In this document: piece after piece, positions 24,374 through 36,700 of the stretch
How the letters are laid out: each line of letters begins with the position of its first letter
Numbering within the stretch: the first letter of the stretch is position 1
Assembly: GCA_006503535.1 (NCBI GenBank)
Contig: QYRS01000005.1
Coordinates: forward strand, 1,736,001-1,800,000
Origin: Arthrinium phaeospermum
Taxonomy: Eukaryota; Ascomycota; Sordariomycetes; Amphisphaeriales; Apiosporaceae
DNA length: 64,000 nt
Direction of reading: 5' to 3'
Translations under genes and position numbers: made by a program
Notes under the pieces: model-generated
Databases searched by the model: none
Seen by the model: the letters and a program-made list of their open reading frames with translations, nothing else
Told to the model about the DNA's origin: nothing

Positions 24374-25885
24374 GTGTCGGACCGGGTTCGTCTGCGGGGC
24401 AGCACCGGGATGGCGAATATGGTCTGTATAAATGATTACACTTTGGCGGTGTTGTTATATATAGTGTATACTAACTATTGTGAAGGAAACCGAAGAAACG
24501 TTACCGTAAAAGTCTTACCTGGAGGTGCTGGAGGTCCAGGCAGACCAGGACTGAAGCCAGGACCGGATCCGGAACCAGGACCAAGACCAAGACCGGGACC
24601 AAGACCGGCTTCACCAGGTAGCAACCCGGCTGCTCATCCAGGTCCCCCGGATAGGCCGCCGCCACCGCCGCCGCAACCACAACCTCAACCTCAACCACAG
24701 CCGCAGTCGCAGCCGCAGCCACCACTACTCGAAGTTGTCACAGAGACGACTACATCGGTCAAGGTTACGACAACAGTTGTTGAAGAAACTCGATCATTCA
24801 CAGAGGTGACGACAATCCTGCCTGGAACGACAACATCAGTCATCCTGACTACTGCACAGCCCGGCCCTTCTACATTACTCGATTCATCAGTGCCTCTTTC
24901 TACTTCTACTGTTTCTTTTCCGACGACCAAGCTTGGTATTTCTACGGCACCTACGGCACCTACGGCATCTATACCAACATCTGCTCCTTTTCTCACACGA
25001 GGTGATATATCGTCCACGTCTCTGGGCAGATTTGCTTCGCCTACATCGTTGCCAACTTCCGATTCTATGGCAGCAGATAACGATAATGCGGCCAGCGACC
25101 GCACGTTGGTCATTACTCTGAGTACAGTTCTTTCGGTAGTGGGAGTTGCGGTGCTAGCGATCGGGCTATATTTCTATCTACGCAACCGACGCAGACGCTC
25201 ACCGTTGTTCAACCGCGGCATTACGCCCATTCACGACGATGAGATTGCGACCTGGAAAATCAACAGGACTGCCAGTGAAAAGAGTGCAGGCCGTTACACC
25301 ACACGGGACTCGACAACACGGACCTCGACGGCGCATACACATAAGAAAGCACCGAGCCAGACTCCAAGTCTTATACAATATCAACAACCTCTCGGAAAGC
25401 AATCTTTTGATTCTATGGTCCAATCGCCAAGGTCGTTCATTCAAAGGCAGAGCACGGATCTGCCTCAAATACCACAGAGTGTAATCCTAGCCAAAGCACC
25501 GAACGCTAGGTCCGGCTTGACGGACCAGACGGTCCCAGGAGACGACCCCTTTTTACCGGGTCCTAAACGGCAACCATCAAGGCTACACAAGCTCCCAAGC
25601 GCACCACCGCCCACCAGTGGCAACATGCGGACAAGGAGCGCCAGAAGCAGCAGCATGCGGAGCTTTGGCGATGCATGGCACGGTGACAACATGGGGATGC
25701 CACGGTCACCGAGGGCGTCCAGTGAGGCCCATAGCGCCATCACCAGGACGACGTCATCACGGATATATTCGTCATCCACAGTGCCGCCCCGGTTGTCATT
25801 GAGCGACCACAACGAACCAGTCCCTTTCAACGGGCTTTCGCCGCCGCCTCTGCATAGCACTGAGATAGGGCGAGCCATCGGTTGA
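24374..25885 (+). CDS. Single-pass membrane protein with Ser/Thr/Pro-rich ectodomain
   Basis: The open frame gives up to 503 residues; the 5' end is uncertain. After a Gly/Pro-rich, collagen-like stretch (50-95) and a Pro/Gln run (95-118) comes a Thr/Ser-rich segment (118-240) suited to O-mannosylation. A transmembrane helix spans about 244-269 (LVITLSTVLSVVGVAVLAIG) and is followed by a basic stop-transfer NRRRR. The cytoplasmic tail begins with GITPIHDDEIATWK, a motif I recognise from ascomycete membrane proteins of this layout, and is Ser/Arg-rich. The architecture resembles Wsc/Mid2-type wall sensors, but no WSC or other ectodomain is visible. Start: Met at 24374 or 24410 gives a hydrophobic, signal-like stretch (YTLAVLLYIVYTNYCEG). 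However, a perfect TACTAAC at 24469 followed by AG at 24485 suggests this part is an intron and that upstream exons lie near 24190-24370 (an open stretch there reads FTQPVTTLCLDGMTSTWDDL). The body from about 24490 on is firm. Confidence 0.72.
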   Translation: MSDRVRLRGSTGMANMVCINDYTLAVLLYIVYTNYCEGNRRNVTVKVLPGGAGGPGRPGLKPGPDPEPGPRPRPGPRPASPGSNPAAHPGPPDRPPPPPPQPQPQPQPQPQSQPQPPLLEVVTETTTSVKVTTTVVEETRSFTEVTTILPGTTTSVILTTAQPGPSTLLDSSVPLSTSTVSFPTTKLGISTAPTAPTASIPTSAPFLTRGDISSTSLGRFASPTSLPTSDSMAADNDNAASDRTLVITLSTVLSVVGVAVLAIGLYFYLRNRRRRSPLFNRGITPIHDDEIATWKINRTASEKSAGRYTTRDSTTRTSTAHTHKKAPSQTPSLIQYQQPLGKQSFDSMVQSPRSFIQRQSTDLPQIPQSVILAKAPNARSGLTDQTVPGDDPFLPGPKRQPSRLHKLPSAPPPTSGNMRTRSARSSSMRSFGDAWHGDNMGMPRSPRASSEAHSAITRTTSSRIYSSSTVPPRLSLSDHNEPVPFNGLSPPPLHSTEIGRAIG

Positions 25886-28755
25886 GACGGATGGCGTTGT
25901 ATTCAATTTCCTTCTGCATTTAAGATGACTGCGGGGAGCAATCATTACAGTTGTTTCATGCCCGGGGGCGACGGCCCAGCATGTAACCCCCGGGAATTGC
26001 GGCCACGGTATCCTAGCCGTGAGTTAGGCCCCGGGCTCTGGCCCGTGCCACTCCTTGAAACGCCTCAACCCCCCAGCTCTTTTGACAGGTTGCAAGGTGA
26101 ACGAACAGATTGATTCTCGACATCCTGGGCAACGACACACACTTTTCGAATATGACGGCTGCTTGACGAACGACCCTCGATGACAGACCCGAAACGACTC
26201 AGCAATTTCTTCTTCTTTACCTTCGTAGCAGACAAGCTCTGCCTTTTCTTACCCGACCCACCCAGGCCCCAGGGACCTTTCTCTTCTTACTCTATTCTCA
26301 AGTAGCCGATTCCCCTGGAGTTGCAACATAGTACTAGACAGTACATACATACCACACCACCACCAATTTTCTTCGATTTTTTTATACTGTTCTAGGGATT
26401 TCAATGGAGTTGCAAAGGACCACATCTACGATTTAAAGTAGCATAGGAGGATATACCCCACATTTTCTTGCTGTCATTTTTGCTTTATTCTTACCTCGCT
26501 CAGGTTCACCTTCTTCATCTCGGGGCTTTCTTTGCGTCTGATGCGGGAGCTGGAACGAAAGAAGCTATATCCGCGGAGGGATGTGATGTCCAGGCTTGCT
26601 GGACCAAGGAAGCGACCCAAGTTATGATACCGTCCTGGTGGGGGAGATGATAACCACTTCTTACTTACGCGGCGTATATGACATATTATCCTATAGCCAA
26701 TGAAAGGGGAGACGGGATACGCACTTGCGATCGACTGCTCCCGATTACCAATTTATTTCCGTGGCCTACCCGTGTATTATGTTCCACATGTGTCCATATA
26801 TTTGAATAATGCGGATGACACGGCTGACGGGACGGGGACTATGACTACCTGTCCTTGTCGTCAAAGTCCGGCGCCAAACGACGGGAGGGATCCAAACTCC
26901 TGTCCAAACATATGCGAAGAACTCCGAACCCCGGTTCTTAGCAAACCAAGTAGGATTTACCAGGACGTGGGTATGAAACACGAGGCGAAACGGCTAGATA
27001 TGTAAAATAAGCTTACAACTGCCAGCAATGCACACTAGTCTCTTGGTGTCCTGGTGGCCCCCGACCCCCAGTTGCCAGTAAACGTTCCCCCGGGAAGCCG
27101 GGGTCTTATGCGGCAAGACGGGAGCGAACAGGCTGCATAATGAGATGCCGCGCAGATCTACCCGGGTTGTTGGAAATGACGCCCCCTCTCGCCCATCGTA
27201 TTTCTCTCAAGGCTAGGCGGGCCAGTTACCCTCGCTGCTCGCTACTCGTTCCCTTTGACCATACCCTGCTTGTTTTGGGGGATGGGATGGATTGGAATGG
27301 GGTCAGGCCAGGATAGAGACGAATGGGGCGATGGGCAAAACGTGTCGGGTTCGAGATAGATAGATAGAGACCAACCTGCTGTACCATACCTATCTACCGT
27401 TCAAGAGGAGCCTCCCGGGCGGCTTGTGGTGTCGCACAGGCGACCACCCTCAGGATGTTGGATGGGCGCGCGAGCCGCATGCGACGATCCGGCTGAGAAC
27501 AGACAGCGTCGATGAGACTTGCGTCATGATACGTTCGTATGTCTTTTTGTCTCTCAGTCGCTTGGCTAGGTCTCCATTATATTGCTGTAATAGAGAGTCT
27601 TCCTTGACCCTCGTCGCGAAAGTCGAAGTGGGCGGGCTATGAGATACGAAGGTAGCCAGAGAGGGGTTTCCTACCGCCTCACCCTTTGGGTACCATGGGC
27701 TTCGACGGTGCGCCTCGAGGTCTTTGTGATGGGGTCTGGTATTATGCGTGTCCGTGTCCGGGTGCATTGGGCTCAGCAACATGGACATCATATGTGATCA
27801 AGATGTTACCGGTACTCGGCTCCAGCGAGGAAAAGCAATCGGCGACAGCAAAGAAGGCAGACAAAGTATATAGATTCATGTATTTATATGAAGAGAGGAA
27901 ATCGCCCTTTAATGGACACTTGATATGGAACTGCTCATGGGCTGTTTTGTTCCATTGTTCTATTATTGCTCACCAACCAGCTGTCCCGTGGCATAAGATG
28001 AAGATGCCACTTGGTGAGTCATCATGTATATCGTATATACGCTATTCACATTTGAATATACTTTATTGCTTACAGTTGGCAACGAAGGTAACATTAATCA
28101 CCAGATGATATATCTTGAAGAGACCTCGTGCAGTTGCAAAAAGGTGCTTCGTGGGGACCAGTCGGTGCTATACAGACACAACCTATTAACGCGTCCAACC
28201 CTTTTTCTGTAAGCTGCGACGCGTCTGCCCCGCGTTTTTGGTTTAATTGACTCAACGTACCTGCCGTGCCGTACACCTACAGGAATTACCTAATGTACAC
28301 CGATGTGGACAGCAGGAGCAAGAGACAGCCAGCCGGGTACTTGCCAAACCCAACGTCGTACGAAAAAGAAAGAAAAAAGTCCATCGCCCTGTCAGGTATA
28401 CAGCTGGGGAAAAAGCCATAGCTCCTCAACTACAAGACTCATCATCAGACAAGCATACATCTCAGCTTTACAGCCATCTTTGGTACCCAATTGCATCTCA
28501 TACTTGAGGTACACTTCTACTTCCGCTATCATTGGAATCCGGAGAGTCGATTGCAGCTGGCGGTTGTACAGTACCCTCGTCGTCTCCACCCTTCGTTTCC
28601 TGACTTGGGAATAACCCAGCAAATTTCGACATCGTGATTGGCTCCGGATCCGCAACGCGACCAACCCAAGTCTTTTTTTCCCAGGGCCTGGGCTTTGGTC
28701 TGTCACGTCAGGTAGTCTGTTATCCACCCTCTTACCGTTCATTCGAGAGAGCGCC
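25886..28755. other. Intergenic region upstream of dpb4
   Basis: This 2.9-kb stretch lies between two plus-strand genes. The first 150 bases contain GC-rich hairpins listed separately. CT-rich sequence at 26190-26300 and the stretch 28230-28750 resembles fungal promoter or leader DNA for dpb4. No supportable gene is seen. Confidence 0.5.
25961..26050 (+). other. Cluster of GC-rich hairpins after the membrane-protein gene
   Basis: CCCGGGGG (25961-25968) pairs perfectly with CCCCCGGG (25987-25994) across an 18-base loop. It is followed by CACGG/CCGTG with an 8-base loop near 26005-26022, and then by another GGCCCCGGGC-rich segment. The cluster starts about 75 bases after the stop codon, so it probably lies in the transcript's 3' untranslated region. 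Its role is unknown. Confidence 0.5.
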
Positions 28756-30158
28756 ATGCCGCGTAAAAGCGATCCCCGTTCTTCTACTGCCGCCGCTGCT
28801 GCTACCAGACGGAACGACGTGTCCCTGGCCACGTTCGTCCTCGCCGACGACCACGAAGAAGAAGACGCAGCACCGACCCAACGACGCATGGAACCGCCCT
28901 TTGCCCACACCATTCCCGCCCCAGCTTCCGCTCACACACCGACCCCGAAATCCGCTGCCGCGCGCCCCCCGGCTTCGGCTCCGATCGCCATGGCATCGAC
29001 AACACCCGTAGAGGAGATGGACACGGACCGGCCCAGCGAGTCGGCGCCGCCCTCCGATAAGAAAGGAGGAGTCGACCGGGATACTGTCGCCATCGAGGTA
29101 CGACTTCCTTGTTATATTCCCAATGGTGTTTTGCCCACTTGTGAGGTGAAAAAAGACGACTGTAGCCAAGATGCAGGGAAAGGAAGAGAGAGAAAGATAA
29201 AGCTGACCTCCGAGCTTGAATAGGACCTCAACCTCCCCAAGTCCATCATCACGCGCCTGGCCAAGGGCGTGCTTCCGCCCAACACTCAGATCCAGGCCAA
29301 CGCCATATTAGCCATGACAAAGAGCGCGACCGTCTTCATCAACCACCTAGCTAATGCGTACGTACCCTCCCCGGTGTTGGGCAAAGCTTGGCGTTGAAAA
29401 ACTAGCTGCTACGAGGTTATCACTGACGCAATTCTCTTGACTTTCGCACAGCGCAAACGAGCGGACCCTTTCTTCTGGCAAGAAGACCATACTACCCGAC
29501 GATGTCTTCGAGGCCCTGGACGATATCGAATATGGCCAATTCCGCGATCGGCTGCAGGCCGAGTTCAAGAGTAGGTCCTACTCATTACTTTTGCGCCCTC
29601 TACCCGGAGCCCCTCGCCCTTCCTGCACCCGGGGGACGAGAGGAAATGGGTGGCGTGTGTTTTCGTGGAGCAGCGTCACTAATACGTAGGGAACCCCCTT
29701 TTGCAGAATTCAACGAAACCCGTACCACGAAACGCAACACCTACCGCCGCCGGGTAGCCGCCGCTAAAAAGGGACTACCCTTCCCCGCCGACCCCAACGC
29801 CTCCATGGTGTCCAACGCCACGTCCGAAGGCGCCACGGAAGTGGGCGACGTCTCCACGGCCTCTGCCGCCGCCGCCGGTGCGTCCGACCAGCAGCCGCGG
29901 TCTAAGAAGGCCAAGACGGGCGGCGCGCCCGGCGAGGACTCCCAGATGGACATGGACGACGAGGCCGGCGGCCATACGGAGCCCGAGGACGAGGTGGACG
30001 AGGAAGACGAGGAAGAAGAGGACGAGGCGAACCAGGACGAGGAGGACGAGGGCGACGAGGATGAGGATGAGGAGGAGATGCAAGATGCGATGGAGGAGCG
30101 CGAAAAGGCCGGCGATGACGACGAGGCGCTGGACAACGGGGACGACTCCGACGCATGA
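28756..30158 (+). CDS. dpb4: DNA polymerase epsilon subunit Dpb4 (POLE3-like histone fold)
   Basis: Small histone-fold subunit that pairs with Dpb3 in the leading-strand DNA polymerase epsilon, and in yeast also in the ISW2/CHRAC remodeller. Model: join(28756..29097,29224..29357,29452..29570,29707..30158), 348 residues. The introns are 126, 94 and 136 nt, all with good donors and with CTGAC or CTAAT branch sites. The histone fold (about 115-205) is diagnostic: DLNLPKSIITRLAKGVLPP, QANAILAMTKSATVFINHL, NERTLSSGKKTILPDDVFEAL and EYGQFRDRLQAEFKKFNETR. The N-terminal 114 residues are Ala/Pro-rich; a second Met at 28990 (residue 79) would give a more usual length, so the start is uncertain. The C-terminus is strongly acidic (Asp/Glu runs from about 280). 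Length exceeds yeast Dpb4 because of these tails. The gene converges with dis3, with 534 bp between the stops. Confidence 0.93.
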
Positions 30159-30692
30159 GAGAAAGGGCGCGAAAAGAATCTTCCGGGTGCGCAAAACAAC
30201 AACGATTCACACGATCTTAAAGGAGGGACAACTCAACCCTGGTCTTAACGTGCGCGTCAGTTCCCTCGGCGATGTGAAAAACACTTTTGCCCCAGGGCGC
30301 CGATGGTCAAATTTTCGGGTTTGCCAGCAACTCTCTCTTGATTCTGCCGCTGCTACTGCCGCATTCTGCGCCTTTCTACAAGCGATAGCCATGTGATATG
30401 GGGGTTTCAGACCCAAAGGACGACCAGGGACGACTTTCGACAGGTTCTGTCTTGGAAGGGCTCAAAGATGAGCGTCACGAGATATACATCTGGGGAAGAA
30501 ATGCAAAGTGTATACCTAGAGATCAAGCGTTTTTGTGATTTCACAAGAGGAATGTAGCTAGCTATTGGATCCTGGGAAAGTTCCGAAAAGCGCCTTAAAT
30601 GGTACCGTTACGGTCCAGAGCATGAATACATTTTTTTGATAATACTCCTCTATCTACTCCCAACCCTCACGTCATTACTTGCGGCCCTTGCT
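30159..30692. other. Convergent 3' region of dpb4 and dis3
   Basis: These 534 bases lie between the two convergent stops and should hold both 3' untranslated regions. No other feature is seen. Confidence 0.5.
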
Positions 30693-33600
30693 TTATATGA
30701 CTTTGACCAGCTCCATCTTAGCCCCTCTCTTGCCCGTCGCCTCGTCCTTGGCGTCGCTGATGCGCACAATGACCTTCTGGAAAAGCTCGACGGAGAGGTC
30801 GCGGCTGCCCGAGGTCTTGAGGACGTAGTTCTCGGCGTCAAAGGTGCTGTCGGGCTCGGGCTCGGCGAGGTCGCGGAGGCGGATGACGCTCTCGATGCCG
30901 AAGCGGGGCACGAGCACGACGAAACCGTTGCTGAAGATCTTCATGACGAAGCCCTCCTCGTCGGCGACGCGGCCCTTGAGGGCCTGCCCCACGTAGTAGG
31001 CGATGGAGGCGCGGCCGGCGAGCTGGGCGTTGCGGTGGCGCACGTTGATGTTCTTGCAGACGGCCTCGAGCTTGCCGCGCGACCGCACGGCCGGGTGCAT
31101 GGGCTCGTAGTCGATGGCGGCCGCGAGCTGCCGGTGGGCCACCAGGTCGGCGTACCGGCGGATCGGGGAGGTGAAGTGCGTGTAGATCTCCGAGGCCAGG
31201 CCGTAATGCCGGAACTCCGGGTAGGCCTGGGTGCCGGCGCAGAAGTATTCGGCGCTCATCATGCAACGGGTCGCCATGATGCGGATCAGCGTGTTGAAGA
31301 AGGGCTCCTTCGGGTCAGTGCAGGCGTCCAGCGAGTCGGCCAGCGCACGGGACGAGTCGCACCGCAGTTCCAGGCCGCGCTTGATCTTCAGCTGGTTGGA
31401 AAGCTCATCAAAGTTGGTCTTGGGCGGCGCGCCATGGCGACGCAGAATGGCCGTCTGGGGGAAGGACTGGTAGATCTTGTCCGCCACGCTGATGTTGGCG
31501 AGCAACATGAACTCCTCTACCAAGGAGTTGGTGTCTAGCAGCTCCTTGGTCTTCACGTCAATCGGGTCCGAGGTCTCAGACTCCATCTGAACCTTGACTT
31601 CAGGCGAAGATAGACTCAGGGCACCGGCGTCCATGCGCTTTTGTTTCAGCTTCTTGGACAGCATGAGCAAAGTCCGCATCCCTTGAGTCAACTCATCTTG
31701 TTGGGATGCATCGTCAATACGCAATTGCGCTTGTTCGTAGCTGAAAGCCTCCCGTGACTTAATGACCGATTTGGTGAAGCGCACGTTGACGATGTCTGCG
31801 TCAGAGTTGAGTTCCCACAGAGTTGAGAAGGCGTACCGCTCGACGTAGGGCTTCAGAGAGCAGAGGTCTGTTCCTAGCAGCATCGGCAACATGTCGATAC
31901 GCTTGTCCACAAGATAAACTGTCGTTCCACGAATGCTAGCTTCGTGGTCCATGGCGTTGCTAGGCTTGACGAAATGCGAGACATCGGCAATATGAACGCC
32001 GACTTCGTAGTTACCGTTCGGTAGAGGCCTTGCGTGCAGAGCGTCGTCGATATCTTGACAGCCAACAGGATCGATACTGCAGATGATGAGAGGACGGAGG
32101 TCTTCTCGGCCTTTCCATCCCGGGTCGTCTGTGCTTGTCGGCACTCTCCAGTCATGCCCTTCTTTGGGGAGACAATCCAGTACCGTCTTAGGGAACGGAC
32201 GGTATTGTACATCGTACTCGAGCAACAACGCCTCAGTCTCGGCTGCCTTGGTCTCCAGCTCGCCCAACGAGCGCACAAAATGGCCTATCGGGTGTCTCGA
32301 ATCTCGGTCCCAGGAATCTATGGTAACGAGAATTCGCTTGCCCAGAAGCTCTCCGGCTTGCCTTGTGCGGATTCGGATCTTGGGGATCTTCTTGTCCATG
32401 GGAACTAAGAAGACAGACTCCTGCTTGCGGCCTTGCTTTGCAGATTGGCTGACCGAGGACTGGTCGACGTGGCCCACATACTGGCGCCAGTTGCGCTTGA
32501 TTACACCGACGACCTTTGCTGTAGGCTGTGCCCGGCCCTCGGTGCCTGTGCTGTGTGTCTTCTTGACCTCTTCCTGGAGTGCGCGTCGCTCCTTCTCCGT
32601 CACAAGGTCTTCGCCTTCGTCGCCATCCGCATTCTCGTTTTTCGTGACAGCCTCTTCCTCGATAATCTTGGTGGATGGCTCCTTCCACTGATCCTTTGGT
32701 AAAACTTCCACTACAACCACATCGCCATCGACGGCGCGGTTGATGTTGTCTCGGCCAAGGATGAGTAGCGCCTTGGGAAAGGCTGGGACCTTGATAGAGC
32801 CCTCTAGATAGTTATAAGGTGATACGTTGAATATGCCCTGGTGGAGCATGCCGTTCTTGACGCCCGTCATCATCTTGGACAGGCTGAAATGCTCAGGGTA
32901 GAGGAAGTCCGCAGCCTTCTTATCTCTGGAAATTCCCTTCTCCTGAGACTCAACAATCATATCCAGTAGTCGCTCTCCATTCTCAAGACCGCTGACGTAC
33001 TCTCGAAGGCGGGTGGCCGGGGTGTTCTCCGCCTGTGCCTTCTCGATGTTGCCCCTATCGTCGGTGAGCATGACAACAGTAGGCAGCTTTTTGCTCTTCG
33101 TTTCCGCCAAGTGCGAGTTGTACCACTGCACCGCGCGCCGCACGGCTCTGTCGTTCCGGTCATTGATGCTCTCGCCCTCCTCCCGGGTGACATAGGTCTC
33201 CAGTCTGAACTCGTTGAAAAAGACATAGAAGCGCTTGTCCTCGCTCTTGGTCAGGCCGATGAGACGGTTGTAAAGAGGTAACGACCTGTTGCGCAACTCC
33301 TCCAGAACTGTCTGCAGGATGATGACATCATAGAATGCGGTGCTCTGCTCAAACAAATCCATCGCGTTCAGTAAGGCGTTGGTGTCTGGTACCAGATAAT
33401 GCCCCTGAGGATACTCTTTGGTTCCTGCCGGCTTATCGGAGAGCACAAACGGGTTCACTACAGCGGCGTCAGATGAGTTCGATGAATAATGAGCTGATAG
33501 GGAAAGGGCGTTGACTTACCAACGCCAACCGCGTTGGCAGGCGCTGTATTCCGGCATCTCGAGCATAGCTTGGACGAGCAGGGGATATCTTGTCGCAAGT

Positions 33601-33715
33601 AGACCTCGCGGACAATCTTTTGGACCTTGCCACTCTTGGTCGAGCGGACATAGGTCTTGCTGGAGAAATTTGCAGAGGCCGGATCGGACTCTAACGATCT
33701 CTTGAGGCTGGTCAT
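30693..33715 (-). CDS. dis3: Exosome ribonuclease Dis3/Rrp44
   Basis: Catalytic subunit of the RNA exosome, combining 3'-5' exonuclease and endonuclease activity in nuclear and cytoplasmic RNA processing and decay. Model: complement(join(30693..33457,33520..33715)), 986 residues, the usual family length. The 62-nt intron has donor GTAAGT and acceptor TAG. The N-terminus (SKTYVRSTKSGKVQKIVREVYLR, then CSSKLCSRC) matches the family start and its Cys-rich CR3 motif, so the Met at 33715 is preferred over an in-frame Met at 33889. The PIN domain has its catalytic Asp in LVPDTNALL (Asp90) and continues to MLTDDRGN. Cold-shock domains occupy roughly 235-500. The RNB domain has the metal-binding DIDDALH (534-540), GVHIADVSHFV and TSPIRRYADLV (about 828). 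An S1 domain lies at about 890-980. All key residues looked for are present. Confidence 0.96.
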
Positions 33716-36700
33716 TTTGGCCGGTATCTGGTAGCCACAGCCTGAATATCCAACGTCGCGTTCTACGTTACGTTGACTTGTGTCCGGGTCGATTAACCAA
33801 TTCTGATGAGTCTCTAGTTGCTGAAAAATGGTCTCTGACGCGACCAAAGATGAGAAAACGCGCCAAAGTGGCGAATCAGAGCTCCGCATACAGAGAGTGG
33901 GGATAAAGCTCGAAATCGAGTTCTTATCAGCCGCCAGCCGCTATCAATAGGTACACTTGCAGTTTCTTAGGCTAACCCCCGCCCGGACTCCAAGCAGCAG
34001 CAGTAGCCAACTGCGAGGTCTTCTGCGGGGTTCAAGTTTATGGTGTGGCGCCACCCACCACCAGACGCTGTAAGATCAGAGTATTGATGGGATGTACTTC
34101 CAAGCTGCATTAAGCTGGCTGCAGTGCCAAAAAGTACCTACCTACTTGACGCACAGTGAATCCCGATATTCTGGACCAACGGAACCTTGACACTTGGAAG
34201 GTTTATCATATCTGTAATATCAAGACAGACTGCTCGCCGATACCAGCGACAGCAGTCAACATCGTTTCCTGCAAAGATATTGTATGCCCGTCTATAACAT
34301 ACGGAAAGGGGCCAAAAACTACCTGACATACATACATAGCAACTTTGTTCACACTTCCAGGCCCCTGGTATTCCTAGATGCTGTGCCCAACGGTATGTAA
34401 GCACCCAGCGCCCTTGCGACCTAAAGAGCCCCTACCTAAGCACATCTGATATGTACAGAAGCACACACGAGTAACGCACTGTCCAGCTTAGCGGATGATC
34501 CCATGCATGTGGTGATACGAGCGATACTCGAGCCGCTGCAACTGATGACAGCTACAAATGCATGTTTCAATATGTGAACCCCAGCTCCATGTGATCCGCG
34601 CGTACCTAGCAATTCTACCGGGCAATTCACCCATATTGCCCATCTGTTCATCTTGCACACGAGACGGGTCTGGGTTCATCGTATTGTAAACAAATACGCA
34701 CGCAAAACCTGCGAAGATCGGCTCGGCCAGTTGCTTTGCCAAAAATAGAGTATGTGTTTCCGACGTAGTATAACACTGCACTGGGCAAGTTTATTTCAGC
34801 GACAGACTCGGTCGGGAAGCGATAATAACTTCTGAGACACTTGACATTTCTACTACTAGTACGGAGTAACTCCAAGGGCAATCAAGGTTCTAAGGCCCAC
34901 GCACTCCAGAAATCCTCCTAGCAGCTCCGTACCTATCTAGCGTGTACTAGTTTATCCTCCGGGCAGCCTGCTTGTCCGATATGCTAGCTTGCCAAGAGCC
35001 CGACTTGACTAGTAGTACCTACTGTAGACTGGCAAACGCCAGGTAAATAGACCATACCTACCATCCATACACCTGCGTCGTAGATGGACAGGCGGGTCGA
35101 TGATGACTCCGCGATAAGAGAGCCCACAAAGGATCGATCCGGTGACCGGCATACTGACTTGATATCAGCATCTCGAACCGGGATCAGATGCATATGTCAG
35201 TTAACCGTCATGTCAACGTCTGCGATTAGGCGCGATATGCCAAGCAGGCCACGGCAGTCCCAAATTCACTGCATCTCTAGCTATAGGTACCCACTCGCAG
35301 CTTGCAGTGCCTGTAAGTGTAGCTACGTAAGGGGGTGTTGCTCCGAGGTTCGCATGCTGGTTTTCCGAATGTCTTTCCTTTTGGTTACCTGGAAAACTGG
35401 TTTACGCTAGTCGGCAGTCTTGCCGTGTATCACTCACACAAGGTTGAAACCTGAAGACTGTCGCTAATCTTCAGACTATGTTGTGTTCAAGTCAACAGGA
35501 TCTTTCCGAATGCCGTGTCACCCTTCAACGAGGCGTAGCGGCTGAGGAACCCATAAGCTCCAGAGCTGCTTCCGGGGCCATTTTCGGTGATCCTGGACTT
35601 CCGCACATCACGCGGTGGCCGCCGGCGATAGTCGGATGGGGTTGCGGTGCACTGGTCCATCGAAATCTGTATGTATTTCCCCGCTTGACACTCCCAAGCC
35701 CACAAACCAGACGGGTGACGACATCGGGATATAACGAGGAGGATCTCATGGTATGAATGGCGCCAACTTTTTTGTGTGGCCAATGTGACGCGGCGACACC
35801 TGCAAGAGCGGGTAACAAGGGGTCTCCCGCATGGCGTGCGTGGTAACGGGCAAAGCAAGCAGATAGTGCAGAGTGCAGAGTTGGCGATCTGGCGTCCACA
35901 GAGGAAGCCGAGGGAGGAATGGAGGGGTCTCCGATCGAAGTGAATGGGCGAGCCAGACCAGGGAGGCAGGCCTGTGAATGGGATCACGGCACATTGGTCT
36001 ATCAGGCAGCACTGAGTGCTTATGTGGTTAGCCGTCTCGCCGTGGAGCGATGGCCTATCAATGGGTCTGGCCCGTTCCGACTTGAGGCTGGCCAACCCAC
36101 CCATTAAGAGGTTGAGGATGCACCGAGCTCCGAGCTCCCAAGCACCAAGCAAGCCACACACTCCCTCCCGTCAGCACAGGGCAAGCGGGGAAGGGTTACT
36201 TTGTGGGGAGAGGTGGTCATGCTGTAGGCGGCCGGCCTTGCGTGCTTGGGTTGCCAGATCGGCCATGGCAATATTTAGAAATCTCGCAAACAGGAGGGTT
36301 CCCTCACAGCGCGCAGCAAGCGGCGCAGGAGGGAGGGATGCCATGCTCTCTGGGCATGGCATGGTATGCTCCATGGCCTCCATCGAAACAAACATGCTGC
36401 GACCCCTGGTCGGGTTTGGTCGAGGGGATTGGGGACAGGGCAGAGTTCTGGGCAGAGGACAGGCTGACAGGGGGGCAGGGAGGAGGTCGAGCAAGTCGCA
36501 TCTGGAATGCTTTCACGTCAAGCGGGTTTATTGGGCGAGATGGGCGCTTGGGCGGGACCCGCAGATTGCATATGGGGCCAACGGCTTCCCATGAGAGCAT
36601 GATTTGCAGATGGAGTCTGTGCCATTTCAAGTCAGCTGGGCTGGCTCCATCGACCCACCCGGCAGGGGGCAGCACAGCCAATGGCGGGCCATGTAGACCG

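Noticed and set aside
30636..31538. 300-codon plus-strand frame
   Set aside because: It lies fully antisense to the conserved dis3 RNB and S1 coding sequence.
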